Positions 37,915-47,661 are shown, numbered from the stretch's first letter. The stretch: DNA of 64,000 bases from Limnohabitans sp. INBF002 (GCF_027924905.1 NZ_AP027055.1:1-64000), one strand, 5' to 3'. The notes: generated from the sequence alone by a model not told the origin. Program-made: numbers and translations.

Positions 37915-39848
37915 GCCGATGCTCCTCGCACACGTTGCCACAGCGCTTGCACCGAGCCCGCAATGCCTTGCGGAAACACCAACACTAGCAACAACATGCT
38001 GGCACCCAACACGGCGCGCCAGTAGTCGGTGCTGCGGGCCAAGCTGTCTTGCAACGCGGTGAATGTGACGGCACCTACCAACGGGCCGACGAGGGTGTGC
38101 ACGCCACCGAGCATGACCATGACCAAGCCATCCACCGACTTGCTCACACCCAACACATCGGGCGAGATGCTGCCTTTCGAGAACGCAAATAAGGCACCCG
38201 CCAAACCCGCAAAGCCAGCGGCCAGCACAAATCCCAGCCACTGGACGCGCGCCACATCCAAGCCCATGGCTTCGGCGCGACCCACCGAGTCGCGGCTGGC
38301 GCGCAGTGCATAGCCCAACGGTGACATCAGCACACGGCGTAACGCAAACACGCTGAGTGCAACCAGCACAAGCGTGAGCCAGTAATAAGCGGCTTTGTCT
38401 TGCAACCACGCGCTAGGCCACACGCCCGTGACGCCGTTGCTGCCGCCCGTGAAGTCGTCCCACTGAAAACAGATGGACCACACAATTTGTGCAAACGCCA
38501 ACGTGAGCATGGCCAAGTACACACCCGACAAACGCACCGCAAACCACGCAATGGGTGCCGCCACCAAGGCGCTGACGAGTGGGGCCAACAGCAAGGCCGT
38601 TTCGCTAGACATGCCCGCACGCAACACCAGCAGCGCAGCGCCATACGCGCCCACGCCAAAGTAAGCTGCATGACCGAACGAGTGCATGCCCGCAGGCCCC
38701 ATGATGAAGTGCAAGCTGGCGGCGAACAAAACAGCAACTGCCAAGTCAATGCCCAGCACCAGTGTGTAGGGTGAATCTGCCGTGAACAAAGGCAGCGCCA
38801 ACAACGCTGCACCAATGCACAGCCACACCCACTGCGTGCGCACGCTACTCAAAGCAAACGGTGTCTCTTGCTCCGTGCTGGCGCGCGGCGCGCTTTGTGG
38901 CTTGCCCAACAAGCCCCAAGGCCGCACCATCAACACCGCAGCCATCACCAAAAACTCAGCAACCAACGTGAGTTTAGAAAACGCAAACGACACACCCAAA
39001 ATTTCCACCGTGCCCACTGCGATGCACAGCGCTTTGATTTCGGCAATCAACAACGCCGCCACAAACGCACCGGGGATGGAGCCCATGCCGCCCACCACCA
39101 CCACCACAAAGGCGTCGCCAATCGTGGCCATGTCCAGCCCCAAATGCGCAGGCTCGCGTGGCAGTTGCAGTGCGCCGCCCAAACCGGCCAGCGCGCAGCC
39201 CAACGCAAACACCGCAGTGAACAAGTGACGCGGGTTCACGCCCAAAGCGCTCAACATGTCGCGGTCTTGTGTGGCGGCGCGTACCAACATGCCAAAGCGT
39301 GTGTGCTGTAAACACCACCACAACACGGCCAATACGAGCGGGCCAATCGCAATCAAGAACAGGTCATACGTCGGAAAGCGGCGGCCCAAGATATCTACCG
39401 CGCCGCTCAGGCCCGGGGCGCGTGGCCCCAGCAAGTCTTCCGCACCCCACAGCCCCAGCGTGCCGTCTTGAATGACGAGCACCAAGGCAAACGTGGCGAG
39501 CAACTGAAACAGCTCCGGCGCTTTGTAAATGCGGCGCAGCAACAGCACCTCCACCAACGCACCCAACATGCCGGTGACGAGCGCCGCGCAGAGCAACATT
39601 AAAAAGTAGGCGGTGGTTTGGCTCGCAGCATCGCCCAACGCCACGCTCAAAGCTGACGACACAGCGGGTGCAGCATGTGACACCAGCGAGTAAGCCACAT
39701 ACACACCCAACATGAAGAACGAGCCATGCGCAAAATTGACGATGCGCGTCACCCCAAAGATGAGCGACAAGCCCGCCGCCACCAAAAACAAAGACGATGC
39801 AGCGGCCAGCCCGTTGAGGGCTTGTACGAAGAGGCTGGCGACGTCCAT
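37911..39848 (-). CDS. Fused LivH-LivM ABC permease
   Basis: A single 645-residue protein containing both permease halves of a LIV-type importer. Residues about 1-300 match LivH (start SLFVQALNGLAAASSLFL, then GLSLIFGVTRIVNFAHG). Residues about 330-645 match LivM (ASLHFIMGPAGMHSFGHAAY). A polar linker near 312-330 (KPQSAPRASTEQET) joins them. Most systems encode these separately. It lies downstream of the binding-protein gene with a terminator hairpin between them. The substrate could be branched-chain or other amino acids, amides or aromatic acids. Confidence 0.9.
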   Translation of the reverse strand: MDVASLFVQALNGLAAASSLFLVAAGLSLIFGVTRIVNFAHGSFFMLGVYVAYSLVSHAAPAVSSALSVALGDAASQTTAYFLMLLCAALVTGMLGALVEVLLLRRIYKAPELFQLLATFALVLVIQDGTLGLWGAEDLLGPRAPGLSGAVDILGRRFPTYDLFLIAIGPLVLAVLWWCLQHTRFGMLVRAATQDRDMLSALGVNPRHLFTAVFALGCALAGLGGALQLPREPAHLGLDMATIGDAFVVVVVGGMGSIPGAFVAALLIAEIKALCIAVGTVEILGVSFAFSKLTLVAEFLVMAAVLMVRPWGLLGKPQSAPRASTEQETPFALSSVRTQWVWLCIGAALLALPLFTADSPYTLVLGIDLAVAVLFAASLHFIMGPAGMHSFGHAAYFGVGAYGAALLVLRAGMSSETALLLAPLVSALVAAPIAWFAVRLSGVYLAMLTLAFAQIVWSICFQWDDFTGGSNGVTGVWPSAWLQDKAAYYWLTLVLVALSVFALRRVLMSPLGYALRASRDSVGRAEAMGLDVARVQWLGFVLAAGFAGLAGALFAFSKGSISPDVLGVSKSVDGLVMVMLGGVHTLVGPLVGAVTFTALQDSLARSTDYWRAVLGASMLLLVLVFPQGIAGSVQALWQRVRGASA

Positions 39849-39871
39849 GAGGTGTGAGGGTTTGAAATTAA

Positions 39872-39894
39872 AACGCCCGCAAGAGGCGGGCGTT
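39872..39894 (-). terminator. Hairpin with T-rich tail between the binding-protein and permease genes
   Basis: AACGCCCGC and GCGGGCGTT (39872-39880 and 39886-39894) form a 9-bp stem with a 5-base loop. On the minus strand the hairpin is followed by TTTTAATTT. It should partly terminate transcription after the binding-protein gene, giving it higher expression than the permease genes. Confidence 0.75.
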
Positions 39895-39915
39895 GTGTTG
39901 AGGTTCGAGGGGCGT

Positions 39916-41121
39916 TTAGTTGCTCGGTCTGAGTTTTTTCACAACGTCATCGCTGGGTTGCACACTGGCGCCGTCGATGTAGCGGTAGTCTACCAACACA
40001 CCCTTGCCGCCTTCATTCTTGGTGCGACCCAAGAAGGCGCCCATGGTGGACTGGTTGTCTTGCTTGCGGAACATCACGGGGCCATAAGGCGTGCTGAATT
40101 TCAAACCACTGAACGCAGTGACCAGCTTCTCGCTGTCGGTTCTTTTGGCTTTGCTGATGCCTGCGGCCAAAGCCTGAATCATGCTGTAGCCCACGACCGA
40201 GCCCAAGCGCGGGTGGTCGTTGTACTTGCGGTGGTAGGCCAAGTAAAAGGCTTTGTGCTCGGGGGTTTGCACGCCGTACCAAGGGTAGCCCGTGACGATC
40301 CAGCCATTGGGTGTTTCGTCTTTGAGCGGCTCCAAATACTCTGGCTCCCCTGTTAACAGGCTCACCACTTCACGGCCTTGGAACACACCGCGTGTGTTGC
40401 CTTCGCGCACAAACTTGGCCAGGTCGGTAGCAAACAGCACGTTGAAGATGGCGTCGGGCTTGGCATCGGCAATCGCTTGCGTGACGGAGCCTGCATCAAT
40501 CTTGCCCAGCGCGGGGGCTTGCTCGGCCACAAACTCCACATCGGGCTGCGCGGCCTTCAGCAGTTGTTTGAAGGTGGCCGCAGCCGATTGGCCGTATTCG
40601 TAGTTGGGGTACACCACGGCCCAGCGTTTTTTCTTGAGCTTGGCGGCTTCGGGCACCAGCATGGCCACTTGCATGTAGGTGCTGGCGCGCAGGCGGTAGG
40701 TGTAGCGGTTGCCGTTTTGCCAGACCATTTTGTCGGTCAGCGGCTCGCCCGCGAGGAAGAACACTTTGCGTTGCTTGGCAAAGTCGCCCAGCGCCAAACC
40801 GATGTGTGAGAGGAAGGCGCCCGAGAGCACATCCACCTTTTCGCGGCTCAGCAGCTCTTCGGCGGCACGCACGGCGTCGCCGGGTGAGGCGTTGTCGTCA
40901 CGCGTGATGAGTTGCAGCTGTTTGCCGTTCACGCCGCCTGCGGCGTTGATCTCTTCCACCGCCAACTCCATGCCCTTTTTGTACGGGTCGAGGAAGGCGG
41001 GCTGGGCCTTGTAGCTGTTGATCTCGCCAATCTTGATGACGTTTTGAGCGAAGGCGGGTAAGGCCGCCACGCTGAAGAGCAGGGCGGCGGTGCGCAGGGT
41101 TGATGCAAGTGTGGTGTTCAC
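39916..41121 (-). CDS. LIV-type periplasmic substrate-binding protein
   Basis: A type 1 periplasmic binding protein of 401 residues. GTG 41121 is the likely start (AAAGG upstream), placing a normal signal peptide (TAALLFSVAALPAFAQ) at the N-terminus; the frame extends to 41229, which would add 36 unlikely residues. The mature protein starts NVIKIGEINSYKAQPAF and carries VEEINAAGGVNGKQLQL, the usual LIV-BP pattern, plus YPNYEYGQSAA. It captures the ligand for the LivHM-LivGF importer encoded next. The ligand is not determinable; an aromatic or amide ligand is as possible as leucine. Confidence 0.88.
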   Translation of the reverse strand: MNTTLASTLRTAALLFSVAALPAFAQNVIKIGEINSYKAQPAFLDPYKKGMELAVEEINAAGGVNGKQLQLITRDDNASPGDAVRAAEELLSREKVDVLSGAFLSHIGLALGDFAKQRKVFFLAGEPLTDKMVWQNGNRYTYRLRASTYMQVAMLVPEAAKLKKKRWAVVYPNYEYGQSAAATFKQLLKAAQPDVEFVAEQAPALGKIDAGSVTQAIADAKPDAIFNVLFATDLAKFVREGNTRGVFQGREVVSLLTGEPEYLEPLKDETPNGWIVTGYPWYGVQTPEHKAFYLAYHRKYNDHPRLGSVVGYSMIQALAAGISKAKRTDSEKLVTAFSGLKFSTPYGPVMFRKQDNQSTMGAFLGRTKNEGGKGVLVDYRYIDGASVQPSDDVVKKLRPSN

Positions 41122-41243
41122 GAAAGTGGCCTTTGAAAGCAAGCGTGGGTTGCGGCAACCCGCGCCTAAAAATGTGTGAAGCACGAATTGTCTTGCAAAC
41201 GCAAAAGGCATTTGCATACGAGATATCAAAGCCCCAAAGAAAA

Positions 41244-41262
41244 AGCCCCGCTATGCGGGGCT
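41244..41262 (-). terminator. Rho-independent terminator of pckG
   Basis: AGCCCCGC at 41244-41251 and GCGGGGCT at 41255-41262 form an 8-bp stem. On the minus strand it is followed by TTTTTCTTT. It lies 50 bases after the pckG stop and before the binding-protein gene. Confidence 0.88.
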
Positions 41263-41311
41263 CTTCACATTCAGTGCGCATCTTGCGATGCGTCTGTCAG
41301 TGGCACTTGAA

Positions 41312-43150
41312 TCACGCTTCCAAACGTGCAGCCAAAGCGGCCTTGGTTGCGGTCATCTCAACGGGCAGGTGGTAGGCCAGTTGGGTGAACAACTCTTCGT
41401 GCAGTTTCAACTCGTCGACCCAAGCGGCTTTGTCGATGCTGGTGACGGTGTTGAATTGCTCAGCCGTGAAGTTCAGGCCTGTCCAGTTGATTTCTTCATA
41501 CGTGGGGCTCACGCCGAACACGTTTTCTTTGCCTTTGGTTTGGCCTTCGATGCGGTCAATCATCCACTTCAACACGCGCATGTTTTCGCCGTAGCCTGGC
41601 CACACAAACTTGCCATCTTCGCCCTTGCGGAACCAGTTGACGCAGTAGATGGCGGGCACTTTGGCACCACCGGCCTTGAGCTTGTCGCCCATGTTGAGCC
41701 AGTGTTGGAAGTAGTCGCTCATGTTGTAGCCCATGAACGGCAACATGGCGAACGGGTCGCGGCGCACCACGCCTTGTTGGCCAGCGGCGGCAGCGGTGGT
41801 TTCAGAGCCCATGGTTGCGGCCATGTACACGCCTTCGGTCCAGTTGCGTGCTTCGGTCACCAAAGGCACGGTGGTGGAGCGGCGGCCACCGAAGATGAAC
41901 GCGTCAATCGCCACGCCATCGGCGTCGTCCCATTGGTGGTCCAGCGCGGGGTTGTTGGTGGCAGCCACGGTGAAACGGGCGTTGGGGTGAGCGGCTTTGG
42001 CGCCAGTCTCTTTGGCAATGGCTGGCGTCCAGTCCTTGCCTTGCCAGTCGATCAAGTGGTCGGGCATGGAGCCGGTGTCTTTTTCCATGCCTTCCCACCA
42101 CACGTCGCCGTCGTCGGTCAGCGCGACGTTGGTGAAGATCACGTCCTTGTCCAAGCTGGCCATGCAGTTGGGGTTGGTGTGGAAGTTGGTGCCAGGTGCC
42201 ACGCCAAAGTAACCCGCTTCGGGGTTGATCGCGTACAACTTGCCGTCCGAGTGCGGCTTGATCCAAGCAATGTCGTCACCGATGGTGGTGACTTTCCAGC
42301 CGTCAAAGCCTTCTGGGGGCACCAACATCGAGAAGTTGGTTTTGCCGCAAGCGCTGGGGAACGCGGCTGCGACGTGGTACTTTTTGCCTTGGGGGTTGGT
42401 CACGCCCAAGATGAGCATGTGCTCGGCGAGCCATCCTTGGTCGCGGCCCATGTTCGACGCAATGCGCAACGCAAAGCACTTCTTGCCCAGCAAAGCGTTG
42501 CCGCCGTAGCCCGAGCCGTAAGACCAAATTTCGCGGGTCTCTGGGTAGTGCACGATGTACTTGGTCTTGCTGCAAGGCCACTTCACGTCGGCTTGGCCTG
42601 CGGCCAAAGGTGCGCCCACGGTGTGCACGCAAGGCACAAACGCGCCGTCGGTGCCAATCACGTCGTACACGGCTTTGCCCATGCGGGTCATGATTTTTTG
42701 GTTCACTGCCACATAAGCGCTGTCAGACAGCTCGATGCCCACGTGCGCGATGTGCGAACCCATGGGGCCCATGCTGAATGGCACCACATACATGGTGCGG
42801 CCTTTCATACAGCCGTCGAACAAAGGGTTCAAGGTGGCGCGCATCTCGGCGGGCGCCATCCAGTTGTTGGTGGGGCCCGCATTTTCTTTTTTCTCTGAGC
42901 AGATGTAAGTGCGGTCTTCCACGCGGGCCACGTCTGAGGGGTCAGAGCAAGCTAGAAAAGAGTTGGGGCGCTTGGCGGGGTTGAGCTTTTTGAATGTGCC
43001 GGCATCGACCAATTGTTGGCAGAGACGGTTGTATTCCTCGTCGCTGCCGTCACACCAGTACACGGTGTCTGGCTTGCACAAAGCGGCCATTTCGCCGACC
43101 CAAGCGACCAGCTTGGGATTTTTTACATACGCGGGTGCGTTGATGTTCAT
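41312..43150 (-). CDS. pckG: Phosphoenolpyruvate carboxykinase (GTP)
   Basis: Converts oxaloacetate and GTP to phosphoenolpyruvate and CO2, the first committed step of gluconeogenesis. The 612-residue length is that of GTP-type enzymes. The kinase P-loop carries the reactive Cys in [13 protein letters not shown], and the family block [14 protein letters not shown] follows. The N-terminal substrate region includes [18 protein letters not shown] precedes the ATG and a terminator follows the stop, so it is monocistronic. Absence of glycolytic genes nearby gives no further context. Confidence 0.97.
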   Translation of the reverse strand: MNINAPAYVKNPKLVAWVGEMAALCKPDTVYWCDGSDEEYNRLCQQLVDAGTFKKLNPAKRPNSFLACSDPSDVARVEDRTYICSEKKENAGPTNNWMAPAEMRATLNPLFDGCMKGRTMYVVPFSMGPMGSHIAHVGIELSDSAYVAVNQKIMTRMGKAVYDVIGTDGAFVPCVHTVGAPLAAGQADVKWPCSKTKYIVHYPETREIWSYGSGYGGNALLGKKCFALRIASNMGRDQGWLAEHMLILGVTNPQGKKYHVAAAFPSACGKTNFSMLVPPEGFDGWKVTTIGDDIAWIKPHSDGKLYAINPEAGYFGVAPGTNFHTNPNCMASLDKDVIFTNVALTDDGDVWWEGMEKDTGSMPDHLIDWQGKDWTPAIAKETGAKAAHPNARFTVAATNNPALDHQWDDADGVAIDAFIFGGRRSTTVPLVTEARNWTEGVYMAATMGSETTAAAAGQQGVVRRDPFAMLPFMGYNMSDYFQHWLNMGDKLKAGGAKVPAIYCVNWFRKGEDGKFVWPGYGENMRVLKWMIDRIEGQTKGKENVFGVSPTYEEINWTGLNFTAEQFNTVTSIDKAAWVDELKLHEELFTQLAYHLPVEMTATKAALAARLEA

Positions 43151-43318
43151 GGGAAGCTCCTAAGTCAAAAAATTGAGGTCAAAGCCCAGCGAGTTGCTGC
43201 GAGGCTCTGACCTCAATTCATTACGGCCGTGTGAAACGGTGCCTTATTTTAAGAAACCAACCCCTTACGGAGGCTTTCAAGGGGCATCAAAAAAGGGAAA
43301 AAGAACCCAAAAGAATGC

Positions 43319-43346
43319 AAAAAAGCGCCAAGAGTGGCGCTTTTTT
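43319..43346. terminator. Strong bidirectional hairpin terminator
   Basis: AAAAAAGCGCCA (43319-43330) and TGGCGCTTTTTT (43335-43346) form a 12-bp stem with an AGAG loop, with A and T tracts on both strands. It lies 38 bases after the stop of the 43-residue peptide gene on the minus strand and upstream of pckG. Confidence 0.88.
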
Positions 43347-43384
43347 GAGGCTGATGACCGAACATGGTGCGGTCATCAGGGCAC

Positions 43385-43516
43385 TTAGGCCATGAATACG
43401 GCAATGAACGCCAACAAGAACATCAGCACGGCGCCAGCAACGGGCAACACGATGGGCATCAAGGGAACGATGGCTTCAACAACATCTTGTTCGGCCGCGT
43501 GGTCATGGTGTGACAT
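43385..43516 (-). CDS. 43-residue single-pass membrane peptide
   Basis: ATG 43516 to TAA 43385 encodes a short His-rich N-terminus (MSHHDHAAEQDVVEAIVPLM) and a hydrophobic segment (about residues 18-43, PLMPIVLPVAGAVLMFLLAF and onward) that reaches the C-terminus. AGGAG lies 7 bases upstream of the ATG, and a strong hairpin terminator lies downstream. A ribosome binding site, a clean membrane helix and an independent terminator argue for a real gene. The function is unknown; similar tiny membrane proteins stabilise respiratory or transport complexes. It is in its own transcription unit between pckG and recQ. Confidence 0.7.
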   Translation of the reverse strand: MSHHDHAAEQDVVEAIVPLMPIVLPVAGAVLMFLLAFIAVFMA

Positions 43517-43610
43517 GGTTAGTCTCCTATTTAAGTTCTCCAAATTCTAGGAGAGTTCGCCCACTTTGCAGTCGTCGTGGAGACAGGGTAAACCCGTCGA
43601 TGCTGCCCGC

Positions 43611-45509
43611 TTAGGCGGGCAGGGCCACCACGCGCAGCACCTCGTCGCCATAGGCTTCGAGCTTTTTGGCGCCGATGCCAGCGATGCCTTGCAGCGCTTC
43701 CAAGTCGTGCGGCTCGGCTTGCGCAATCGCGGCCAGCGTGGCGTCATGGAAGATGACGTAGGCGGGCAAGTTGTGCGAGCGGGCCACCTCGCCACGCCAA
43801 GCCTTGAGCGCGTCGTAGCGTTGTTGGCCTGCGTCGTCCAGCGCGATGGGCGCGGGTTTGGAAGCGCCGCTGGCTGCGCGTTTGCCTTTGCGGTCAGCGG
43901 GGGTGGACGCCGAGGCACGCAAGCGCACGGTGACTTCGCCTTTGAGCACGCCGCGCGAGGCCTCGGTCAAATACAAGGTGTTGAAAGCTTGCGCATCCAC
44001 ACCCAAAGCGCCGAGCGCGATGAGCTGGCGCAGCACACCGCGCAGCTGCACCTCGCTGAAGTGCGCGCCAATGCCGAAGGTGCTGAGCTTCTCGTGGCCA
44101 TATTGGTTGACCTTCTCGGTGGCCTTGCCACGCAAGATGTCCATCATGTGGCCTGCGCCAAACGACATGCCGCTTTGTTGCTTCACGCGGTAGATGGTGG
44201 ACAGCAACATGCGAGCAGCTTCGGTGCCGTCCCAAATGTCTGGCGGGTTGAGGCAGTTGTCGCAGTTGCCGCAGGTGTAGCGGGGTGCGCCGTTTTCGGG
44301 TGACTTGTAGGTTTCGTCAAAGTAGCCCAGCAGACGCACGCGTCGGCAGTCTGTGGCTTCGGCCAAGGCCAGTAGGGCGTCGAGTTTGCCGCGCATGACT
44401 TGCTTGAAGTCTTCGCCTGCGGGGCTCTCATCAATCATGCGGCGTTGGTTGACGACATCGTTCAGGCCGTAGGCCATCCACGCGTGCGCAGCTTGGCCGT
44501 CGCGGCCACCACGGCCGGTTTCTTGGTAATAGCCTTCGATGTTTTTGGGCATGTCCAAGTGCGCCACAAAGCGCACATCGGGTTTGTCGATGCCCATGCC
44601 AAACGCCACGGTGGCGACCATCACCAAACCGTCTTCACGCAAAAAACGGTTTTGGTGCTTTTGCCGAATGGCGCCATCCAAACCTGCGTGGTATGGCAAC
44701 GCGGCAATGCCTGCGTCGCACAAGTTCTTGGCCACTTCTTCCACCCGCTTGCGCGATTGGCAATAGACGATGCCGCTGTCTTGGCCATAGGGGCCCGTGT
44801 GCTCGCGCTGGATGAAGCGCAGTAGCTGGGTGGACGCGTCTTTCTTTTCGACGATGGTGTAACGGATGTTGGGGCGGTCAAAGCTGCTGACGAACTGTTG
44901 CGCGTCTTCCAGCTGCAAGCGCTCCACGATGTCGGCGCGCGTCAGCGCATCGGCGGTGGCGGTGAGCGCCATGCGCGGCACGCCCGCGTAGCGCTCGTGC
45001 AGCACGGTGAGGGCGCGGTATTCGGGGCGGAAGTCGTGGCCCCATTGGCTCACGCAATGCGCTTCGTCAATGGCAAACAGGCTGAGCTGGCCTTGTTCGT
45101 GCAGGGCATCCAGCTGCGCCAAAAAACGCGGTGTGGTGATGCGCTCGGGCGCGGCGTAGAGCAGAGTGATGTCGCCACGGCGCAGGCGTTGCTCCACCGC
45201 GTTGGCTTCTTCGCCGGTGAGGCTGGAATTTAAAAACGCGGCTTCAACCCCCGCCTCGTGCAGCGCGCCCACTTGGTCGTGCATGAGCGCGATGAGCGGC
45301 GACACCACGATGGTGATGCCGTGCCCCGCACGCTGGCGGGCAATGGCCGGAATTTGGTAACAGAGCGATTTCCCGCCGCCCGTGGGCATGAGCACCAACG
45401 CATCGCCGCCGCCGCACACGTGGTTGACGATGGCTTCTTGGGGGCCGCGAAAGGCGCCGTAGCCAAAGACTTCGCGCAAGATGTCTTGCGGATTCACAGG
45501 CGTGGACAC
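43611..45509 (-). CDS. recQ: ATP-dependent DNA helicase RecQ
   Basis: A 3'-5' DNA helicase for recombination and repair, 632 residues. It has Walker [13 protein letters not shown] near 41, the DEAH box [18 protein letters not shown], and motif VI region [10 protein letters not shown]. The RQC zinc site is [10 protein letters not shown], followed by the winged helix. A C-terminal HRDC domain (about 560-632) includes [18 protein letters not shown] 45509 is the start, with a weak ribosome binding site. It is divergent from metH part 1, sharing a 110-base region. The stop codon falls in the loop of a GCCCGC/GCGGGC hairpin at 43605-43620. Confidence 0.96.
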   Translation of the reverse strand: MSTPVNPQDILREVFGYGAFRGPQEAIVNHVCGGGDALVLMPTGGGKSLCYQIPAIARQRAGHGITIVVSPLIALMHDQVGALHEAGVEAAFLNSSLTGEEANAVEQRLRRGDITLLYAAPERITTPRFLAQLDALHEQGQLSLFAIDEAHCVSQWGHDFRPEYRALTVLHERYAGVPRMALTATADALTRADIVERLQLEDAQQFVSSFDRPNIRYTIVEKKDASTQLLRFIQREHTGPYGQDSGIVYCQSRKRVEEVAKNLCDAGIAALPYHAGLDGAIRQKHQNRFLREDGLVMVATVAFGMGIDKPDVRFVAHLDMPKNIEGYYQETGRGGRDGQAAHAWMAYGLNDVVNQRRMIDESPAGEDFKQVMRGKLDALLALAEATDCRRVRLLGYFDETYKSPENGAPRYTCGNCDNCLNPPDIWDGTEAARMLLSTIYRVKQQSGMSFGAGHMMDILRGKATEKVNQYGHEKLSTFGIGAHFSEVQLRGVLRQLIALGALGVDAQAFNTLYLTEASRGVLKGEVTVRLRASASTPADRKGKRAASGASKPAPIALDDAGQQRYDALKAWRGEVARSHNLPAYVIFHDATLAAIAQAEPHDLEALQGIAGIGAKKLEAYGDEVLRVVALPA

Positions 45510-45619
45510 GGCAGCTTTCGGCGTGCGCTGACCAAGCTGGTAAGGCGGTCAGAGGGGGTGTGAGTGGGGATCAACGAGGGCATGAGCCGGCTATTGTCCC
45601 TGCTTCTTACAATGGCGGG

Positions 45620-46663
45620 ATGACCCAAGCCTACACACGCGCAAAAGAATTACCCGCCATCTTGGCCAAACGCATCGCCATCCTCGACGGCGCGATGGGC
45701 ACCATGATTCAGCGCTTCAAGTTGACCGAAGAGCAATACCGCGGTGATCGATTCAAAGACTTCCACAAAGACGTGAAGGGCAACAACGAATTGCTCAGCC
45801 TCACCCGCCCCGATGTGATTCGCGACATTCACGAACGTTACTTGGCGGCTGGCGCCGACCTGATCGAGACCAACACCTTTGGCGCCACCACCATCGCCCA
45901 AGCTGACTACGACATGGCCGATTTGGCCTACGAGATGAACCTGGCCTCGGCCCGCATTGCCCGCGAAGCCTGCGACAAATACAGCACGCCCGACAAACCC
46001 CGCTTCGTGGCGGGCGCCGTGGGCCCCACGCCCAAAACTGCCAGCATCAGCCCCGATGTGAACGACGCGGGCGCACGCAATGTCAACTTTGAAGAGTTAC
46101 GCGCCGCGTATTACGACCAAGTCAAAGCCTTGGTCGAAGGCGGCTCGGATGTGTTGTTGGTGGAAACCATTTTTGACACGCTCAACGCCAAAGCCGCGCT
46201 GTTTGCGATTGAAGAATTCTTTGAAGCCTCGGGCGAGCGCTTGCCGCTCATCATCAGCGGCACGGTGACCGATGCTTCGGGCCGCATTTTGAGCGGCCAA
46301 ACCGTGACCGCGTTTTGGCACAGCGTGCGCCACGCGCAGCCGCTGGCCATTGGCCTGAACTGCGCCTTGGGTGCCACGCTGATGCGCCCCTACATTCAAG
46401 AGCTCAACAAAGTCGCGGGCGACACCTTCATCAGCTGCTACCCCAACGCCGGCTTGCCCAACCCCATGAGCGACACCGGCTTTGACGAAACGCCCGATGT
46501 GACCAGCCGCTTGCTGCACGAGTTTGCCGCCGAAGGTTTGGTGAACATCGTGGGCGGCTGCTGCGGCACCACGCCCGAGCACATCGCGGCCATTGGCAAT
46601 GCGGTGGCCGACCAAAAAGCACGTGCCTTGAGCGCGGGACCGTTTTATCGCGAAGCAGCCTAA
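45620..46663 (+). CDS. metH: Methionine synthase, homocysteine-binding part (split MetH, part 1)
   Basis: The zinc-dependent homocysteine S-methyltransferase domain of cobalamin-dependent methionine synthase as a separate 347-residue protein. ATG 45620 is taken; the frame is open to 45560. It begins [15 protein letters not shown], with zinc ligands in GLNCALGA and [10 protein letters not shown] (near residue 316). It lacks the pterin, B12 and reactivation domains, which are encoded at 47863-50610. The two genes are about 1.2 kb apart with two unrelated genes between them. No riboswitch is visible before this part. Confidence 0.95.
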   Translation: MTQAYTRAKELPAILAKRIAILDGAMGTMIQRFKLTEEQYRGDRFKDFHKDVKGNNELLSLTRPDVIRDIHERYLAAGADLIETNTFGATTIAQADYDMADLAYEMNLASARIAREACDKYSTPDKPRFVAGAVGPTPKTASISPDVNDAGARNVNFEELRAAYYDQVKALVEGGSDVLLVETIFDTLNAKAALFAIEEFFEASGERLPLIISGTVTDASGRILSGQTVTAFWHSVRHAQPLAIGLNCALGATLMRPYIQELNKVAGDTFISCYPNAGLPNPMSDTGFDETPDVTSRLLHEFAAEGLVNIVGGCCGTTPEHIAAIGNAVADQKARALSAGPFYREAA

Positions 46664-46764
46664 GTATTTAATCGTTCTTCAAAACGAAATCTTTTGGGCT
46701 GAAAGTAAATAAGGGTATACGCCAATAAGCGGATTTACAGGGCGGCATTTGATTTCGAGAATGG

Positions 46765-46786
46765 CGGTAATCGTTCAACGTTACCG
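46765..46786. repeat. Inverted repeat just before the small 46790 gene
   Basis: CGGTAA (46765-46770) and TTACCG (46781-46786) flank a 10-base centre and end 3 bases before the ATG of the next gene, where a ribosome binding site would lie. It could be an operator or an RNA hairpin blocking initiation. Confidence 0.4.
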
Positions 46787-46789
46787 TTC

Positions 46790-47032
46790 ATGTCTACAGA
46801 AATTTCAATCACCCCTCCTGCCGATGTTCACCTGCAGAGCCGCATCGACTCTGTGCTGGCGATTTACAAAGAGCATGGCCACGTCAACCGCACCCTGATT
46901 TCTGAAAAATTAGCCCTGACCAAGCTGCAAGCCAGCCAGTTGCTGCGCGAGTTCTTAAGCGCACATGCGCCCGTGGTGGAGTGGGACAACTACCGCAGCA
47001 CTTACTTGATGACGCGGCCACGTCGCGCGTGA
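46790..47032 (+). CDS. Small putative winged-helix protein, function unknown
   Basis: An 80-residue protein without a signal peptide or membrane segment. The middle (SVLAIYKEHGHVNRTLISEK, then LALTKLQASQLLREFL) reads like a helix-turn-helix followed by a wing region (VVEWDNYRSTYL), so a small DNA-binding protein is plausible. No convincing Shine-Dalgarno sequence precedes the ATG; an inverted repeat ends 3 bases upstream. It lies between the two metH parts on the same strand. The family is not recognised. Confidence 0.6.
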   Translation: MSTEISITPPADVHLQSRIDSVLAIYKEHGHVNRTLISEKLALTKLQASQLLREFLSAHAPVVEWDNYRSTYLMTRPRRA

Positions 47033-47048
47033 CACCTTCATCAGCGGC

Positions 47049-47573
47049 TCAATAGACTTTGAGTTCTCGCAAGTAACGCAGACGCTCTAACGTGGGACTG
47101 CGCGACAACTCGCGCACCAGCTCATAGCGTGTGTCGGCCATGTCGGCGGGTGGGTTGGGAATGGGCGTCACGCGCACCAACAAGGTGTAGCGCACGCCCG
47201 GCTTGAAGGTGAAGCCTTCAATGCGGTTGTAAAACTTAGACCACGTTGGCGCATCGCCCTCTTGCACTTGCAAACAGCGCATGGGCGCGGCCCCCATGCA
47301 CGCCACATCTTCGGCGGCCACGGTGAGCGTGATTTCTTTGGACTGCGCGGTGGGCGGGGTGGCCGGACACGCACCGTTAGACACCCAAGTTCCCCCTTGG
47401 CTCAGCATCACGCAACGGGTGGGGAACGTTTTCGTTTCCTGCCCCAATTGCCCGCAAACAGGCGCGTACTCGCGGGTGCAGATTTGGGGCGGTGTATGGG
47501 TTTGGTCTTGGCCTTGGGCCTGTGCTTGCGTCGAGATGACGAGAAGCGATGCGAGCAATAAGCGTGTGAACAT
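47049..47573 (-). CDS. Exported Kazal-like / DUF4377 protein
   Basis: A 174-residue exported protein with a signal peptide (residues 1-20, TQAQA before QG). A Kazal-type inhibitor-like module covers about 33-70 (CTREYAPVCGQ, then FPTRCVM and SNGAC). A DUF4377-like domain covers about 85-155 (EDVACMGAAPMRCLQVQEG, then YNRIEGFTFKPGVRYTLLV). Proteins of this type may inhibit proteases or bind small ligands in the envelope; the role is unproven. It is on the opposite strand to both metH parts. Confidence 0.75.
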   Translation of the reverse strand: MFTRLLLASLLVISTQAQAQGQDQTHTPPQICTREYAPVCGQLGQETKTFPTRCVMLSQGGTWVSNGACPATPPTAQSKEITLTVAAEDVACMGAAPMRCLQVQEGDAPTWSKFYNRIEGFTFKPGVRYTLLVRVTPIPNPPADMADTRYELVRELSRSPTLERLRYLRELKVY

Positions 47574-47646
47574 GGGGTGCGCTTTTTAGGTGATCAGGCC
47601 TTATTAACGTTTGGGTCGGATGTACGGTGTACAAAATGATTAAAAA

Positions 47647-47661
47647 CAGAACGTTGTTCTG
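47647..47661. promoter_or_regulatory. Palindrome in the divergent region upstream of metH part 2
   Basis: CAGAACGTTGTTCTG is a perfect 6-bp inverted repeat around GTT. It lies between the divergent DUF4377 gene and metH part 2, about 75 bases after the start of the former. It is a candidate operator for either; the regulator is unknown. Confidence 0.4.

Noticed and set aside
37915-38409. An N-terminal extension of livG
   Set aside because: The extra 165 codons overlap the permease gene and are Arg/Cys/His-rich; the LivG fold starts at ATG 37914 with stop/start coupling.
41288-42898. A 536-codon plus-strand frame opposite pckG
   Set aside because: His/Val/Gly-rich shadow of pckG with no domain pattern or ribosome binding site.
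43605-43620. A recQ terminator at the GCCCGC/GCGGGC hairpin
   Set aside because: The stop codon lies in the loop and no T tract follows on the minus strand.
46713-46735. A third copy of the TACGCC-N4-GGCGTA motif
   Set aside because: Only the left half (TATACGCC) matches; the right half reads AGCGGA, so it is not an inverted repeat.
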